DNA of 54,524 nt from GCA-2687025 sp964473525 (GCA_964473525.1 CAYYPK010000041.1:1-54524); one strand, 5' to 3'; shown: positions 16,544-25,737, counted from the stretch's first letter. Notes: a model not told the origin generated them from the letters alone. Program-made: numbers and translations.

Positions 16544-17224
16544 CTACACCTCAACGCGCATGGCGTCCACGGGCGGCATCTTCGCCGCGCGCAGCGCCGG
16601 CCCAGCGGCCCCAAGGACCGCAAGCAGCATGCCGACGAGGCATCCGCCTATTATCACGGGGATGACACCCAGCAGGGAGCCGTTCGCATCGAATATCCAT
16701 GGGAACTTGTAGAAGACGCGCCATGCGCTCCACTGGGCGGCCTTCAGGTTCACGAGCAAGGCGAAGCTCGTGCCGATGAGGGAGCCCACAATGGCTCCAG
16801 CCAAGCCCTGGAAACACGCCTCCAGTAAGAACAGAAGCACGACGAACCGATCCAGAGCCCCGAGGCATTTCATCGTGCCGATCTCGCGGAATCGCTCTGT
16901 CACGGACATGAGCATCGCGTTCGATATGCCGACCACGCACACGATCAGGGACATCGTGACGAGCCAGACCTTGTTCGCCGGAATGCCCGCTGCCTGCTCC
17001 TCCGCAGTGGCGTCTACCGTCTGCGTCTCCTCGGCGAGGACCGCTGATTCGATGGAGCTGCCGGCTAGTACGGCGACGAGGAAGGCGATGCCCGATAGGA
17101 TTCCGAGCGTCGTGATGATGGACCGCCAGAAGCGGATCTTCAGGCTCTGAAACGCGATGCGCACCGCTTCTGAGAAGGGCAACTGAATCTGGCTGCTGAT
17201 CGCCGACCCAGCGTGATTCTGCAA
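16544..17224 (-). CDS. FtsX/MacB-like ABC permease, short form
   Basis: A 226-residue permease with four predicted membrane segments (about 36-54, 86-105, 128-150, 188-210) and the FtsX-type domain ISNAMLMSVTERFREIGTMKCLGA (about 98-121), whose RFREIG-KCLGA coupling helix is diagnostic. MacB-like permeases usually carry a periplasmic domain of about 200 residues between TM1 and TM2; here the loop is only about 30 residues. The start is TTG 17224 with GGGAGA upstream; an in-frame stop just above excludes a longer form. With the ATPase it forms a minimal type VII ABC system of unknown cargo. No adaptor (MacA) or separate substrate-binding gene is adjacent. Confidence 0.82.
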   Translation of the reverse strand: MQNHAGSAISSQIQLPFSEAVRIAFQSLKIRFWRSIITTLGILSGIAFLVAVLAGSSIESAVLAEETQTVDATAEEQAAGIPANKVWLVTMSLIVCVVGISNAMLMSVTERFREIGTMKCLGALDRFVVLLFLLEACFQGLAGAIVGSLIGTSFALLVNLKAAQWSAWRVFYKFPWIFDANGSLLGVIPVIIGGCLVGMLLAVLGAAGPALRAAKMPPVDAMRVEV

Positions 17225-17329
17225 CTGTCAAATCTCCCATGTTCCACGGACCATCGCGGATTCTAGCACCGAGGCAACCCGCCGTCAACGCCACGCCGGC
17301 CGAACATCCTCGAAGGGCCGCCCTGCTCC

Positions 17330-17358
17330 TTTCAATCGCAGCCGGGCGGGTTTAGAAT
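17330..17358 (+). promoter_or_regulatory. candidate promoter of the UBact-proteasome operon
   Basis: TTTCAA (17330-17335), a 17-nt spacer and TAGAAT (17353-17358) precede the UBact gene. The -10 is the same hexamer as in the tRNA-Gln and DHDPS-like promoters. The -35 is weak. Confidence 0.45.
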
Positions 17359-17414
17359 GATGGGGAGTGGATATGCACGCGGACTCGCTGGTGGCGGCAC
17401 GGGAGGGACAGACA

Positions 17415-17609
17415 ATGCGCACTGTGGAATTCCGACAGGAGCGACGCCAGAAGCCGGAGGATCCCCTCCGTCGTGAAGGCGATGAGGCAGACGAGGGCGG
17501 ACCTAAGCGCCCGGACGTGGAGCAGCCTAACCGAAGCCGACTACTCAAGCGGATGAAGCAGGTCGACAAGGACCAGGCGAAGCGGTACCGGCAGCGCACG
17601 GGTCAGTAG
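17415..17609 (+). CDS. ubact: UBact, prokaryotic ubiquitin-like protein
   Basis: A 64-residue, charged, probably disordered protein matching UBact, the Pup-like modifier of some Gram-negative phyla. The conserved core reads GGPKRPDV then LLKRMKQVD then KRYRQRTGQ at the very C-terminus. ATG 17415 is chosen because GGGAGG lies 8 nt upstream; a GTG at 17367 would add 16 residues. The final residue is Gln, as in actinobacterial Pup, so deamidation to Glu would be needed before its gamma-carboxylate can be joined to substrate lysines. UBact forms ending directly in Glu are also known. It is the first gene of a cluster with both 20S proteasome subunits and the ligase homolog, the expected arrangement. 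Confidence 0.9.
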   Translation: MRTVEFRQERRQKPEDPLRREGDEADEGGPKRPDVEQPNRSRLLKRMKQVDKDQAKRYRQRTGQ

Positions 17610-17633
17610 GCGCGTGCAGCGGGCATTCGCAGT

Positions 17634-18512
17634 GTGAACCGGTTCGGGAGCCCGTGGCTTGCCCGGCGGTCAAACCTTAGCAGCAGGACGCATGTGGACA
17701 AGCTGACAACCCCACCCTCCTCGTGGGATCACACGGACTTTCACGGCGATTTTCTCACACTCCTCGGGTCCGTTGGCCACGGGGTGCAGCTCGGTGAGAC
17801 GGCCGACGGTAGCAACATCACGCAGATTGAGGGCACTACTGTCCTCGCCGTTCAGTACGCGGACGGCGTGCTCGTAGCGGGAGACCGTCGCGCGACCGCC
17901 GGCAACACGATCATGTACGACCGCGCCGACAAGGTCATCGACGTTGACGACCACTCGGTCATGGCGATTTCCGGCTCGCCCGCCCTCGCCTATGAGATGG
18001 CGCGCGTCCTCGACTACTCGTTCCGGTACTACCGTCGCAGCCAGTTGCAGGAACTCAGCATGGAGGGGAAGCTCCGGACCCTTTCACGGCTGGTGCGGGA
18101 CAACCTGGGCATGGCGCTGCAAGGCATCGGCGTCGTCCTGCCGCTCTTCGCGACGTACGACACCGTCGAGGACGAGGGCAAGCTGTACTTCTACGACGCC
18201 CTCGGCACGCAGTTTGAGATGGCGGAATTCGCAGTCGCCGGCTCCGGGTCCGTCTGGATACGCGGCGCCCTCTACTACCAGAACAGGTGGCAGCGCCGCC
18301 TCGTCGAAGCCGACCTGGACGAAGCCGCCGCGACGACGCTCCGCATGCTCGAAGCCGCGGCGCACTACGACGCGGCGACGGGAGGCGTGCGCGAGCAGAC
18401 GGCTATCGTGCCGACCCTGAAAGCCGTGACGCGCGAGGGAGTGCAAACGCTGGACGAAGACTATCTGCGCGGGATCTACACCGACGCGGTGGAGGGCGCC
18501 GATGTACGATGA
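17634..18512 (+). CDS. prcB: 20S proteasome beta subunit
   Basis: A 292-residue Ntn-hydrolase subunit. A propeptide of 67 residues ends in ITQIEG, followed by the catalytic T68-T-V-L. Counting from Thr1, Asp17 (D84), Arg19 (R86) and Lys33 (K100) are all in place (GVLVAGDRRATAGN...RADK), so the subunit should be active after autocleavage. Start is GTG 17634, 24 nt after the UBact stop. The 3' end overlaps the alpha-subunit start by 11 nt, so the two are coupled. It forms the inner rings of the 20S core in the cytoplasm. Confidence 0.94.
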   Translation: MNRFGSPWLARRSNLSSRTHVDKLTTPPSSWDHTDFHGDFLTLLGSVGHGVQLGETADGSNITQIEGTTVLAVQYADGVLVAGDRRATAGNTIMYDRADKVIDVDDHSVMAISGSPALAYEMARVLDYSFRYYRRSQLQELSMEGKLRTLSRLVRDNLGMALQGIGVVLPLFATYDTVEDEGKLYFYDALGTQFEMAEFAVAGSGSVWIRGALYYQNRWQRRLVEADLDEAAATTLRMLEAAAHYDAATGGVREQTAIVPTLKAVTREGVQTLDEDYLRGIYTDAVEGADVR

Positions 18513-19299
18513 ACCGCACAGGTGGCTGCAAGCGGTCGAGAACAGGATCCTCTACGTCGAGAAGCGCCTTCGAGGCGCCAGTCCCGTCGTCGGGCTGCCG
18601 TACGAGGACGGCGCGGTTCTGTTCACCGTGTGTCCGCACGGGCAGCAGAAGATCTACGAAGTGTACGACCGACTTGCGCTGGGCGGCCTTGGGCATCCAG
18701 CGGATGTCGAGCGGCTGCGCATGATGGCGATCAACCTGGCGCACACGGAGGGCTTCACGCGGTCGGCGGCGGACGTCACGCTGCAGCGCCTCCTGAACTT
18801 CGCCATCGCGCCGCAGGTGAAGACTGCCTTCGACGAGGTGTTCCGCTCTCCCGTTATCGCGAAGTTCCTCATGGTCGAACTCGACCACGTGACGGACGAC
18901 ACCCGCTTCTTCACGCTGAACTTCGACGGCAACTTCTCGTCGCGCGACACGTTTGGGATAGCCGCCGGGACACACCAGGCCGAGGAGCTCATGGCACGAC
19001 GCCTGGACGAGCATCCCCCGGTCTCGACGTCGCTTGCGGACGTCCTGGAAGTGGCGCTCATGGCCTGGGCGGTCGGATACGCCGTCGACACCAACGGCAC
19101 GCAGTACGACGATCCTCCGATGCCCTCGGATGAGAACCTCGCCGACAAGCTCCGCGAAGCCGCCGAGAAGCTGGAGTTCGAGGCCGCCATCCTGGATCGC
19201 TCTGGAGCTAGCAAGGCGAAGTTCCGCGCGCTGACACCCGAAGAGACCGCGCCGCTCAACGAACTCATCGACCGCCTGCCCGGGGGAGACGACGCATAG
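18502..19299 (+). CDS. prcA: 20S proteasome alpha subunit
   Basis: A 265-residue alpha-type subunit of the bacterial 20S proteasome. It begins MYDEPHRWLQAVENRILYVEKRL, corresponding to the H0 helix/gate region, and keeps the Ntn fold outline (SPVVGLPYEDGAVLFTV) without a catalytic threonine. The C-terminal 40 residues (ENLADKLREAAEKLEFEAAILDR) are a charged helix. Overlap with prcB ensures stoichiometric translation. Alpha rings would dock an ATPase such as ARC/Mpa; no such gene lies in this window. Confidence 0.92.
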   Translation: MYDEPHRWLQAVENRILYVEKRLRGASPVVGLPYEDGAVLFTVCPHGQQKIYEVYDRLALGGLGHPADVERLRMMAINLAHTEGFTRSAADVTLQRLLNFAIAPQVKTAFDEVFRSPVIAKFLMVELDHVTDDTRFFTLNFDGNFSSRDTFGIAAGTHQAEELMARRLDEHPPVSTSLADVLEVALMAWAVGYAVDTNGTQYDDPPMPSDENLADKLREAAEKLEFEAAILDRSGASKAKFRALTPEETAPLNELIDRLPGGDDA

Positions 19300-19315
19300 A
19301 GCCGGGGGTAGGCGC

Positions 19316-20779
19316 ATGAGGATCTGTGGCATCGAGACGGAGTACGGCTGTCTCATCGAGTCCGAGGGGCTCGCGCGCCTGTTCAGCCCGGACTCGCTAT
19401 CAATTCTCGTGAAGGACCACCTGTTCTACGGGAACGACGCAGGCCTCCTAGACGCGCAATACCGCGACTGGGGAGAGCCACCAAGAAACGGCGGGTTCCT
19501 CTACAACGGGGGCCGCCTCTACATCGACATGGGCCACGTCGAGTACGCGTCGCCGGAATGCCTGTCGTTGCGTGATCTTATCGCGTACGAGCGGGCTGCT
19601 GATTTCCTCCTGCTACAAGCGCTCGAAGACCTCGGTGTCCGCGACGACGCGACGTTCGTACGGAACAACATCGACCACGTGACCGGCGCGACCTTCGGCT
19701 ACCACGAGAACTACTCGGTCAGCCGGGACGTGGACTTCGAACGGTACATGATTCCGGCGCTGCTGCCCTTTTTGGTGACGCGTCAGATATTCGCTGGAGC
19801 GGGGCGCATAGGGTTCCACGAGGACGACCCGTATGGGCGCCAGGATGCGCGCGGACGACCCTATGGGACACAGGTCACGGACGAGATCCCTTACCAGATA
19901 ACGCAGCGCAGCGACCACATCGTCGAAGAGCAGTACGAGTGGGTGCAGCACACGCGGGCGATCATCAACACGCGCGACGAACCGCTCGGCGATGCCAGCC
20001 GCTTCCGGCGCATCCACCTGCTACTCGGGGACACGAACATGTCCGAGTACGCGACGATGCTGAAGCTCGGGACGACCATGCTGGTGCTGCAGTTGCTGGA
20101 GGAGGGCTGCCCAATGCCGCCCATCACCCTCCTTGACCCCGTCTACGCGTTAAGGCAGATCTCCCGCGACAACACGTACTCGTGGCTGGTGGACCTCGAC
20201 ACCGACCGGCAGACGTCGGCGGTTGAGATACAGGGAGCGTATCTTGTCCTGGCCGAGCGCCATCTTGCGGGCTTCTCGCAGGAAACGGACTGGGTCATCA
20301 CGGAATGGCGGACGACCCTGGAGGGCCTCGCCGACGATCCTATGACCCTCAAGGATCGGCTCGATTGGGTCGCAAAGAAGTGGCTCTTCGAGACGTTCAT
20401 GGAAGAGGAAGGGCTGGAGTGGAACGACCCATGGCTGCAAAGCCTCGACCTCGACTACCACAAGATCGACCCGGAACGTAGCCTCTATTCCGACATGGTC
20501 GACGAGAACATGATGCGCCGCGAGGTGCGGAACGCCGCCATCAGCGACGCCATGTACGAACCACCACCCGACACCAGGGCGCTCGGGCGCTCGCTCATCA
20601 TGCAGCGACTCGCCGAAGCCGACCTCGTCCGCCACGTCGACTGGGATACCGTGTACCTCGAGACAGGCATGGCCATTGAGATGACCGACCCGCACCGCAC
20701 GTACGAGAACGTCGCCAACAGCATCCAAGACGTGCTGAAGCGCGAGCCGCCGGAGCCCATCCGTCGGCGCGAGGACTGA
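19316..20779 (+). CDS. pafA: PafA/Dop family ligase for UBact
   Basis: A 487-residue carboxylate-amine ligase of the PafA/Dop family, related to glutamine synthetase. The N-terminus MRICGIETEYGC matches the GIETE start of PafA. The segment NGGRLYIDMGHVEYASPEC (about 61-79) holds the catalytic Asp equivalent and the HxEY motif. INTRDEPLGDASRFRRIHLLLGDTNMSEYATMLKLGT is the nucleotide/metal region. SAVEIQGAYL, DWVAKKWLFE and LDLDYHKID fit PafA better than Dop. It should phosphorylate the modifier's C-terminal Glu and join it to lysines. A modifier ending in Gln needs a deamidase; no second family member is visible here, so this enzyme may do both or Dop is elsewhere. It lies 16 nt after prcA. 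Confidence 0.9.
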   Translation: MRICGIETEYGCLIESEGLARLFSPDSLSILVKDHLFYGNDAGLLDAQYRDWGEPPRNGGFLYNGGRLYIDMGHVEYASPECLSLRDLIAYERAADFLLLQALEDLGVRDDATFVRNNIDHVTGATFGYHENYSVSRDVDFERYMIPALLPFLVTRQIFAGAGRIGFHEDDPYGRQDARGRPYGTQVTDEIPYQITQRSDHIVEEQYEWVQHTRAIINTRDEPLGDASRFRRIHLLLGDTNMSEYATMLKLGTTMLVLQLLEEGCPMPPITLLDPVYALRQISRDNTYSWLVDLDTDRQTSAVEIQGAYLVLAERHLAGFSQETDWVITEWRTTLEGLADDPMTLKDRLDWVAKKWLFETFMEEEGLEWNDPWLQSLDLDYHKIDPERSLYSDMVDENMMRREVRNAAISDAMYEPPPDTRALGRSLIMQRLAEADLVRHVDWDTVYLETGMAIEMTDPHRTYENVANSIQDVLKREPPEPIRRRED

Positions 20780-21136
20780 CCGACCCTCCCAGCCACTCGC
20801 CGACCTCCTACCCGGCCCCTGCCCGGGCGTCCCGCCGCGTCCCTTGACGAGCGCATGTGAAAAAAACGGCAGCATGGCCTTGCATATCGCCGTACCCGTG
20901 TCTATTACTGCGAATTAGGAGTCCGTTATCGCCAATCTCGCCGGTTCATGTCTACGGCCATCAGTCGGATAAGGCGGCACCCGTTCTCCCAAATCGCGTC
21001 TCTATAGCCAGCTAGGCCCTCGCGGGTCTCTGGCCACGACAGGCTACATTTTCGCGGCAGTAGCGGCTGCATGCGTGGAGTCGCGGTCGGACGCGGCGTA
21101 GCATCCGATTCCTCAAGACACGCACGGGAGACGCCT
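20780..21136 (+). promoter_or_regulatory. 357-nt leader with candidate promoter for the NXR-like operon
   Basis: This gene-free stretch separates pafA from the HExxH gene. TTGCAT (20880-20885), a 17-nt spacer and TATTAC (20903-20908) make a plausible sigma-70 promoter. It would leave a 5' leader of over 200 nt, room for regulation. I see no FNR-type (TTGAT-N4-ATCAA) box. Confidence 0.35.
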
Positions 21137-22195
21137 ATGAGGGGCATGGCGAACCTTGTCCATACATTTACGATAGACGAGTCTTCTATCTCGCTATGCG
21201 TTGAGAAACGCCTGACGGAGCGCATCGTGCGCCAGAAGATGGACGATGCCCTGCGGCAGGGAGATACCGCCCTCCAGAACGCCTACCACCGGCAGGCGGA
21301 CGCGCTCTATGAGGTGCCCGAGCGCGGGCGCGAGGGCGAGTTCGCGAAGATGCACGCCCGTCTCTTCGACGAGTGGGGCTTCGTAGGTCTCTTCCGCGAC
21401 CTACTAGCGGAATTCCCAGCGCTGTCCGAGGCGACGCATCAGGTGTTCGTGGCGTCGGCCGCGTCGAAGCAGGACGAGTCCGTTGACCTCGACCGCAAGT
21501 CCGACACCGCTGACGGCGACGCGAAGCAGTCGCAGGGACGCGGCATCGGCGCCCGCCTCACGCTACCGAGGTTCTCCGACCTCGACGGTCTGCGCCGACA
21601 CCTTCGGCACGAGTGGATGCACCTGGACGACATGCTGAACCCCGAGTTCTGCTTCACCGGTCGGTCCCCGTGGGGACATCTCCCGCCGAGCGAGGAGAAC
21701 GTCCTGCGGGAGAAGTACCGCGCCCTCTGGTGCGCCTCCATCGACGGTCGCGTTGAGCAGAGCGGCCGGGAGCCGGAGCAACCCAAGAAGCGACGCCGCG
21801 TCGAGTTCGACAAGCTGTTCCGTAAGTTCCCTGAGACATGGCGCGACAGCGTGTTCGGCAAGCTCTGGGACGGCCCCATCGTCACGCACGCTGACCTACT
21901 TTCGATGGTGGACAGCCGCGAGGCGTTCATGGCCCATGCGGGCGTTGAGGACGGCGACGCCGATGACCTCGCGGACGTCATCCCTGTGTCCGTTGGCGAC
22001 GCGTGTCCGCTGTGTCGGTTCCCGACCCACGATTGGGTGCTGCCGACGGCGCCGCACGACGTCGGTCGAGGTTTTGTCGTCGGAGAGGGAGAGATCTTCG
22101 CACGGATACACGCGCGCTTCCCCAACTGGAACCCCACCGATGGCGTGTGCGAACGCTGCTATGAACGCCATGAAACTGAATCTGTCGGCGCCTGA
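21137..22195 (+). CDS. HExxH-motif, zinc-ribbon protein leading the NXR-like operon
   Basis: A 352-residue protein that I do not recognise as a named family. ATG 21137 has GGGAG 6 nt upstream. Residues 158-162 read HEWMH inside LRRHLRHEWMHLDDMLNPEF, a perfect HExxH zinc-peptidase-type motif in a predicted helix. A low-complexity acidic/basic linker lies at about 112-138 and a KKRRR patch at 217-221. The C-terminal third has two CxxC knuckles (C290/C293 and C338/C341), a zinc-ribbon arrangement. There is no signal peptide or TM. It ends 31 nt before the molybdoenzyme gene, so it is very probably co-transcribed; roles in processing, cofactor loading or quality control of the Tat substrate are inference only. 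Confidence 0.6.
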   Translation: MRGMANLVHTFTIDESSISLCVEKRLTERIVRQKMDDALRQGDTALQNAYHRQADALYEVPERGREGEFAKMHARLFDEWGFVGLFRDLLAEFPALSEATHQVFVASAASKQDESVDLDRKSDTADGDAKQSQGRGIGARLTLPRFSDLDGLRRHLRHEWMHLDDMLNPEFCFTGRSPWGHLPPSEENVLREKYRALWCASIDGRVEQSGREPEQPKKRRRVEFDKLFRKFPETWRDSVFGKLWDGPIVTHADLLSMVDSREAFMAHAGVEDGDADDLADVIPVSVGDACPLCRFPTHDWVLPTAPHDVGRGFVVGEGEIFARIHARFPNWNPTDGVCERCYERHETESVGA

Positions 22196-22226
22196 GAGAC
22201 CCCAAGGAATCCCACGAGGAGTCACT

Positions 22227-25200
22227 GTGAGTATCAAGCGACGTGAGTTTCTCCAAGCGGCCGGTCTGCTGACCGGGTCGCTGATGCTGAAGCCCGTCAA
22301 AGGGCGGGCGCAGCAGCTCAAGTCCATCATCGACGTGCCAAACCCACTGATGCACTACCCGAATCGCGGGTGGGAAGGCATCTATCGCGACCAGTACGCG
22401 TACGACCGCAAGTTCAAGTGGGTGTGTTCGCCCAACTGCACGCACGCCTGTCGCATGTGGGCGTTCGAGCGGAACGGCATCGTGACCCGCATCGAGTCGG
22501 CATACGACATGGACAAGTACGCCGACCTTTACGGGAACACCGCGACGCCCAACTGGAACCCGCGCGGCTGCAACAAGGGCTACTCGTTCGCCCGCCGCGT
22601 GTATGGACCGTATCGCCTGCGCTATCCGATCGTCCGCAAGGGCTGGAAGCGCTGGGCCGACGACGGTTTCCCATACCTGACCGAAGCGCTGCGATCCGAG
22701 TACATGTTCGACGCTCGCGCGGACGACTCCTTCGTCCGCATCAAGTGGGACGACGCGTTCCAGTACATCGCCAAGGGCTACCAGTCCATCGCCGAGACGT
22801 ACAGCGGCGATGAAGGGGCCAAGCGACTCCTCGAGCAGGGCTACGAGCCCGAGATGGTCGAGGAGATTGGCGGCGCAGGAACGCGCACGCTGAAGTTCCG
22901 CGGCGGCATGGGTCTGCTGGGCGTGTTCGGCAAATACGGCATGTATCGCCTTGCCAACTCGACGGCGCTACTGGACTCCAAGATCCGCGGCGTCGGTGCT
23001 GACGCGGCCCGCGCGGGGCGCACGTGGTCGAACTACACGTGGCACGGCGACCAGGCTCCCGGACACCCCTGGGTTCACGGTCTGCAGACCAGCGACTGTG
23101 ACTTCAACGACCTGCGCTTCTCGAAGCTCATCATCATGTCCGGCAAGAACCTTGTCGAAAACAAGATGGCGGACTCGCACTTCTTCGTGGAGTGCATGGA
23201 GCGCGGCGCGAAGATCGTCGTCATCAGCCCGGAATACGGCGCCCCGTCCACCAAGGCGGACTACTGGTTGCCGATTCGACCCAACAGCGACACGGCCCTG
23301 TTCCTGGGTATCACCAAGTGGCTGATGGACAAGAAGCAGTACGACGCGGATTTCGTGAAGCAGTTCACGGACTTCCCGCTGCTCGTCCGCACGGACACCC
23401 TCAAGCGGCTCAAGCCTGAGGACATCATCGAGGGGTACGAGAACCAGGACATCTCCGACGGCGCGAGCTACCAGTCCCACGGTCTGACCGAAGAGCAGCG
23501 GCAGCGGGTCGGCGACTACGTCGTCTGGGACTCGAAGACGGGCGGCCCGGTGGCGATCACGCGCGACGATGTCGGCGAGCGCATGCGCGAGAAGGGCGTC
23601 GATCCCGTCCTCGAAGGCACGTGGACCATCTCGGGCGTCGACGGCTCCGACATCGAAGTCATGACCCTCTTCGACATGCACAAGGTGCACCTGGAGGACT
23701 ACGACCTCGACACGGTCGTCGAGATCACGCAAGCGCCGAAGGATCTCATCGTTCGCCTCGCCGAGGACATCGCCTCGACGGCGCCAGCGGCGATCCATCA
23801 GGGCGAGGGCATCAACCACTGGTTCCACGCCACACTCGTGAACCGCGCGGCGTATCTGCCGATGATGCTCACCGGCAATATCGGTAAACCGGGCGCTGGC
23901 GTCCACACGTGGGCAGGCAACTACAAGGCGGCTCTGTTCCAGGGCTCGAAGGAAACCGGTCCTGGCTTCAAGGGGTGGGTCGGCGAAGATCCCTTCGATC
24001 TGAACCTCGAATACGGCGCAGCGGGCAAGGACGTGAAGCCCCACGGGTACTTCAAGGACGAGGAGCCCGCGTTCTGGAACCACGGCGAGAAGCCGTTGGT
24101 CGTGGACACGCCGAAGTACGGGCGGAAGATGTTCACGGGGCAGTCCCACATGCCCTCGCCCACGAAGGCGATCACATATAACAACGTGAATCTCCTGAAC
24201 AACGCCAAGCACGCGTACGACATGTTCAAGAACGTCAATCCGAAGATCGAACTGCTCGTCGCGGTCGATATTCAGATGACGGCGAGCGTGGAGTACTCGG
24301 ACTTCGGGCTGCCGGCGAACTCGTGGATCGAGTTCGAGGATCTGGAAGTGACGGCGTCGTGTCAGAACCCGTTCTTACAGGTGTGGGGTGGTGAGGAGAA
24401 CGCAGTTCCACCGCTGTACGACAGCAAGGACGACCTGGCCATCCTCGCGGGGATCGGCAACGCCCTGGGTGACATCACGGGCGACTCCCGGTTCAAGGAC
24501 GTGTGGAAGTTCGAGAACGAAGGGCGGCGGGATATCTACATCCAACGCCTTCTCGACACCTGCACGACGACCGCTGGGTACGACCTCGGCGACATCATGG
24601 ACGGCAAGTACGGCGAGCCGGGCGCGGCGCTGATGCTGTTCCGCACCTACCCGCGCATCCCGTTCTGGGAGCAGATGAACGACAGTGTGCCGTTCTACAC
24701 GGACCACGGTCGGCTGCAAGCCTACAGCGACCTCGACGAGGCGATCGAATACGGTGAGAACTTCATCGTGCACCGCGAGGGACCGGAGGCGACACCGTAT
24801 CTCCCGAACGTGATCGTCAGTTCCAACCCCTATATCCGGCCGGATGACTACGGCATCCCGGCGGATGCGATGGGTTGGGACGAACGCACGATCCGCAACC
24901 TGAAGATGCCGTGGACGGAAGCCCGAGAGACGAAGAATCCCCTGTGGGAGAAGGGGTACCAGTTCTTCTGCCTCACCCCGAAGACGCGCCACCGCGTGCA
25001 TTCGCAGTGGAGCGACACGGACTGGCATCTCATCTGGGACTCGAACTTCGGCGATCCGCACCGGATGGATCGGCGGATGCCGGGTGTCGGCGAGCATCAG
25101 GTCCACCTGAACCCCCAAGCGGCGAAGGACATGGGCATCGAGGACGGCGACTACGTCTACGTAGACGCCAACCCCGACGACCGTCCCTACCGAGGTTGGG

Positions 25201-25685
25201 ATCCGGAGGATCCGTACTACCGTGTCTCTCGGCTGATGCTCCGGGCGCGCTTCAACCACGCGTATCCGTACAACGTGGTCATGATGAAGCACGCGCCGTA
25301 CATCGCGACGGAGCGCAGCGTAAAGGCGCACGAGACGCGCAAGGACGGTCGCGCGCTGTCCGCCGACACGGGCTACCAGTCGAACCTGCGTTACGGCTCG
25401 CAACAGAGCGTGACGCGCAACTGGCACATGCCCATGCACATGACGGACACGCTTTTCCACAAGTCGAAGGTGTTCATGGGCTTCCTGTTCGGCGGTGAGG
25501 CGGACAACCACGCCGTGAACACCGTGCCGAAGGAAACCCTCGTCAAGGTCGTCAAGGCGGAAGACGGCGGCCTGGGCGGCAAGGGCGTCTGGAAGCCCGG
25601 CAAGGCTGGCTACAGCCCCGAGGAGGAGGATGCGTTCATGCAGGACTACCTCGCCGGGTCGCTGGTCAAGGTCAAGAAGTCCTGA
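22227..25685 (+). CDS. nxrA: molybdopterin oxidoreductase alpha subunit, NxrA/NarG-like (type II DMSO reductase family)
   Basis: A 1152-residue catalytic subunit. The Tat signal KRREFLQAAGLLTGS (about 4-18) implies export. The FS0 iron-sulfur motif is C67xxxC71xxxC75...C115 (CSPNCTHACRMW). Mo-bis-MGD would be bound with Asp275 in TWHGDQAPGHPWVHG as the protein ligand. Segments such as WNPRGCNKGY, RGGMGLLGVFGKYGMYR and SGKNLVENKMADSHFF recall nitrite oxidoreductases of Nitrospira and anammox bacteria more than E. coli NarG. Length also fits NxrA. Nitrite oxidation, nitrate reduction, or another oxyanion/hydrocarbon reaction of type II enzymes cannot be told apart by eye. Start is GTG 22227 with AGGAG 5 nt upstream; the frame is open upstream but shadows the preceding gene. 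Confidence 0.88.
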   Translation: MSIKRREFLQAAGLLTGSLMLKPVKGRAQQLKSIIDVPNPLMHYPNRGWEGIYRDQYAYDRKFKWVCSPNCTHACRMWAFERNGIVTRIESAYDMDKYADLYGNTATPNWNPRGCNKGYSFARRVYGPYRLRYPIVRKGWKRWADDGFPYLTEALRSEYMFDARADDSFVRIKWDDAFQYIAKGYQSIAETYSGDEGAKRLLEQGYEPEMVEEIGGAGTRTLKFRGGMGLLGVFGKYGMYRLANSTALLDSKIRGVGADAARAGRTWSNYTWHGDQAPGHPWVHGLQTSDCDFNDLRFSKLIIMSGKNLVENKMADSHFFVECMERGAKIVVISPEYGAPSTKADYWLPIRPNSDTALFLGITKWLMDKKQYDADFVKQFTDFPLLVRTDTLKRLKPEDIIEGYENQDISDGASYQSHGLTEEQRQRVGDYVVWDSKTGGPVAITRDDVGERMREKGVDPVLEGTWTISGVDGSDIEVMTLFDMHKVHLEDYDLDTVVEITQAPKDLIVRLAEDIASTAPAAIHQGEGINHWFHATLVNRAAYLPMMLTGNIGKPGAGVHTWAGNYKAALFQGSKETGPGFKGWVGEDPFDLNLEYGAAGKDVKPHGYFKDEEPAFWNHGEKPLVVDTPKYGRKMFTGQSHMPSPTKAITYNNVNLLNNAKHAYDMFKNVNPKIELLVAVDIQMTASVEYSDFGLPANSWIEFEDLEVTASCQNPFLQVWGGEENAVPPLYDSKDDLAILAGIGNALGDITGDSRFKDVWKFENEGRRDIYIQRLLDTCTTTAGYDLGDIMDGKYGEPGAALMLFRTYPRIPFWEQMNDSVPFYTDHGRLQAYSDLDEAIEYGENFIVHREGPEATPYLPNVIVSSNPYIRPDDYGIPADAMGWDERTIRNLKMPWTEARETKNPLWEKGYQFFCLTPKTRHRVHSQWSDTDWHLIWDSNFGDPHRMDRRMPGVGEHQVHLNPQAAKDMGIEDGDYVYVDANPDDRPYRGWDPEDPYYRVSRLMLRARFNHAYPYNVVMMKHAPYIATERSVKAHETRKDGRALSADTGYQSNLRYGSQQSVTRNWHMPMHMTDTLFHKSKVFMGFLFGGEADNHAVNTVPKETLVKVVKAEDGGLGGKGVWKPGKAGYSPEEEDAFMQDYLAGSLVKVKKS

Positions 25686-25737
25686 CTCTGGTGCTTGCGG
25701 CCTGCGATGGCACGGCCTACTGAGCCACCGTCGGCAT

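Noticed and set aside
22968..24212. 414-codon frame opposite the molybdoenzyme alpha gene, and similar long frames opposite beta (25850-27496)
   Set aside because: Val/Arg/His-rich antisense shadows without start signals or domains.
22227..25685. Molybdoenzyme alpha subunit as a selenocysteine protein, given the nearby tRNA-Sec
   Set aside because: The metal-ligand position is Asp275 and the frame holds no internal TGA.
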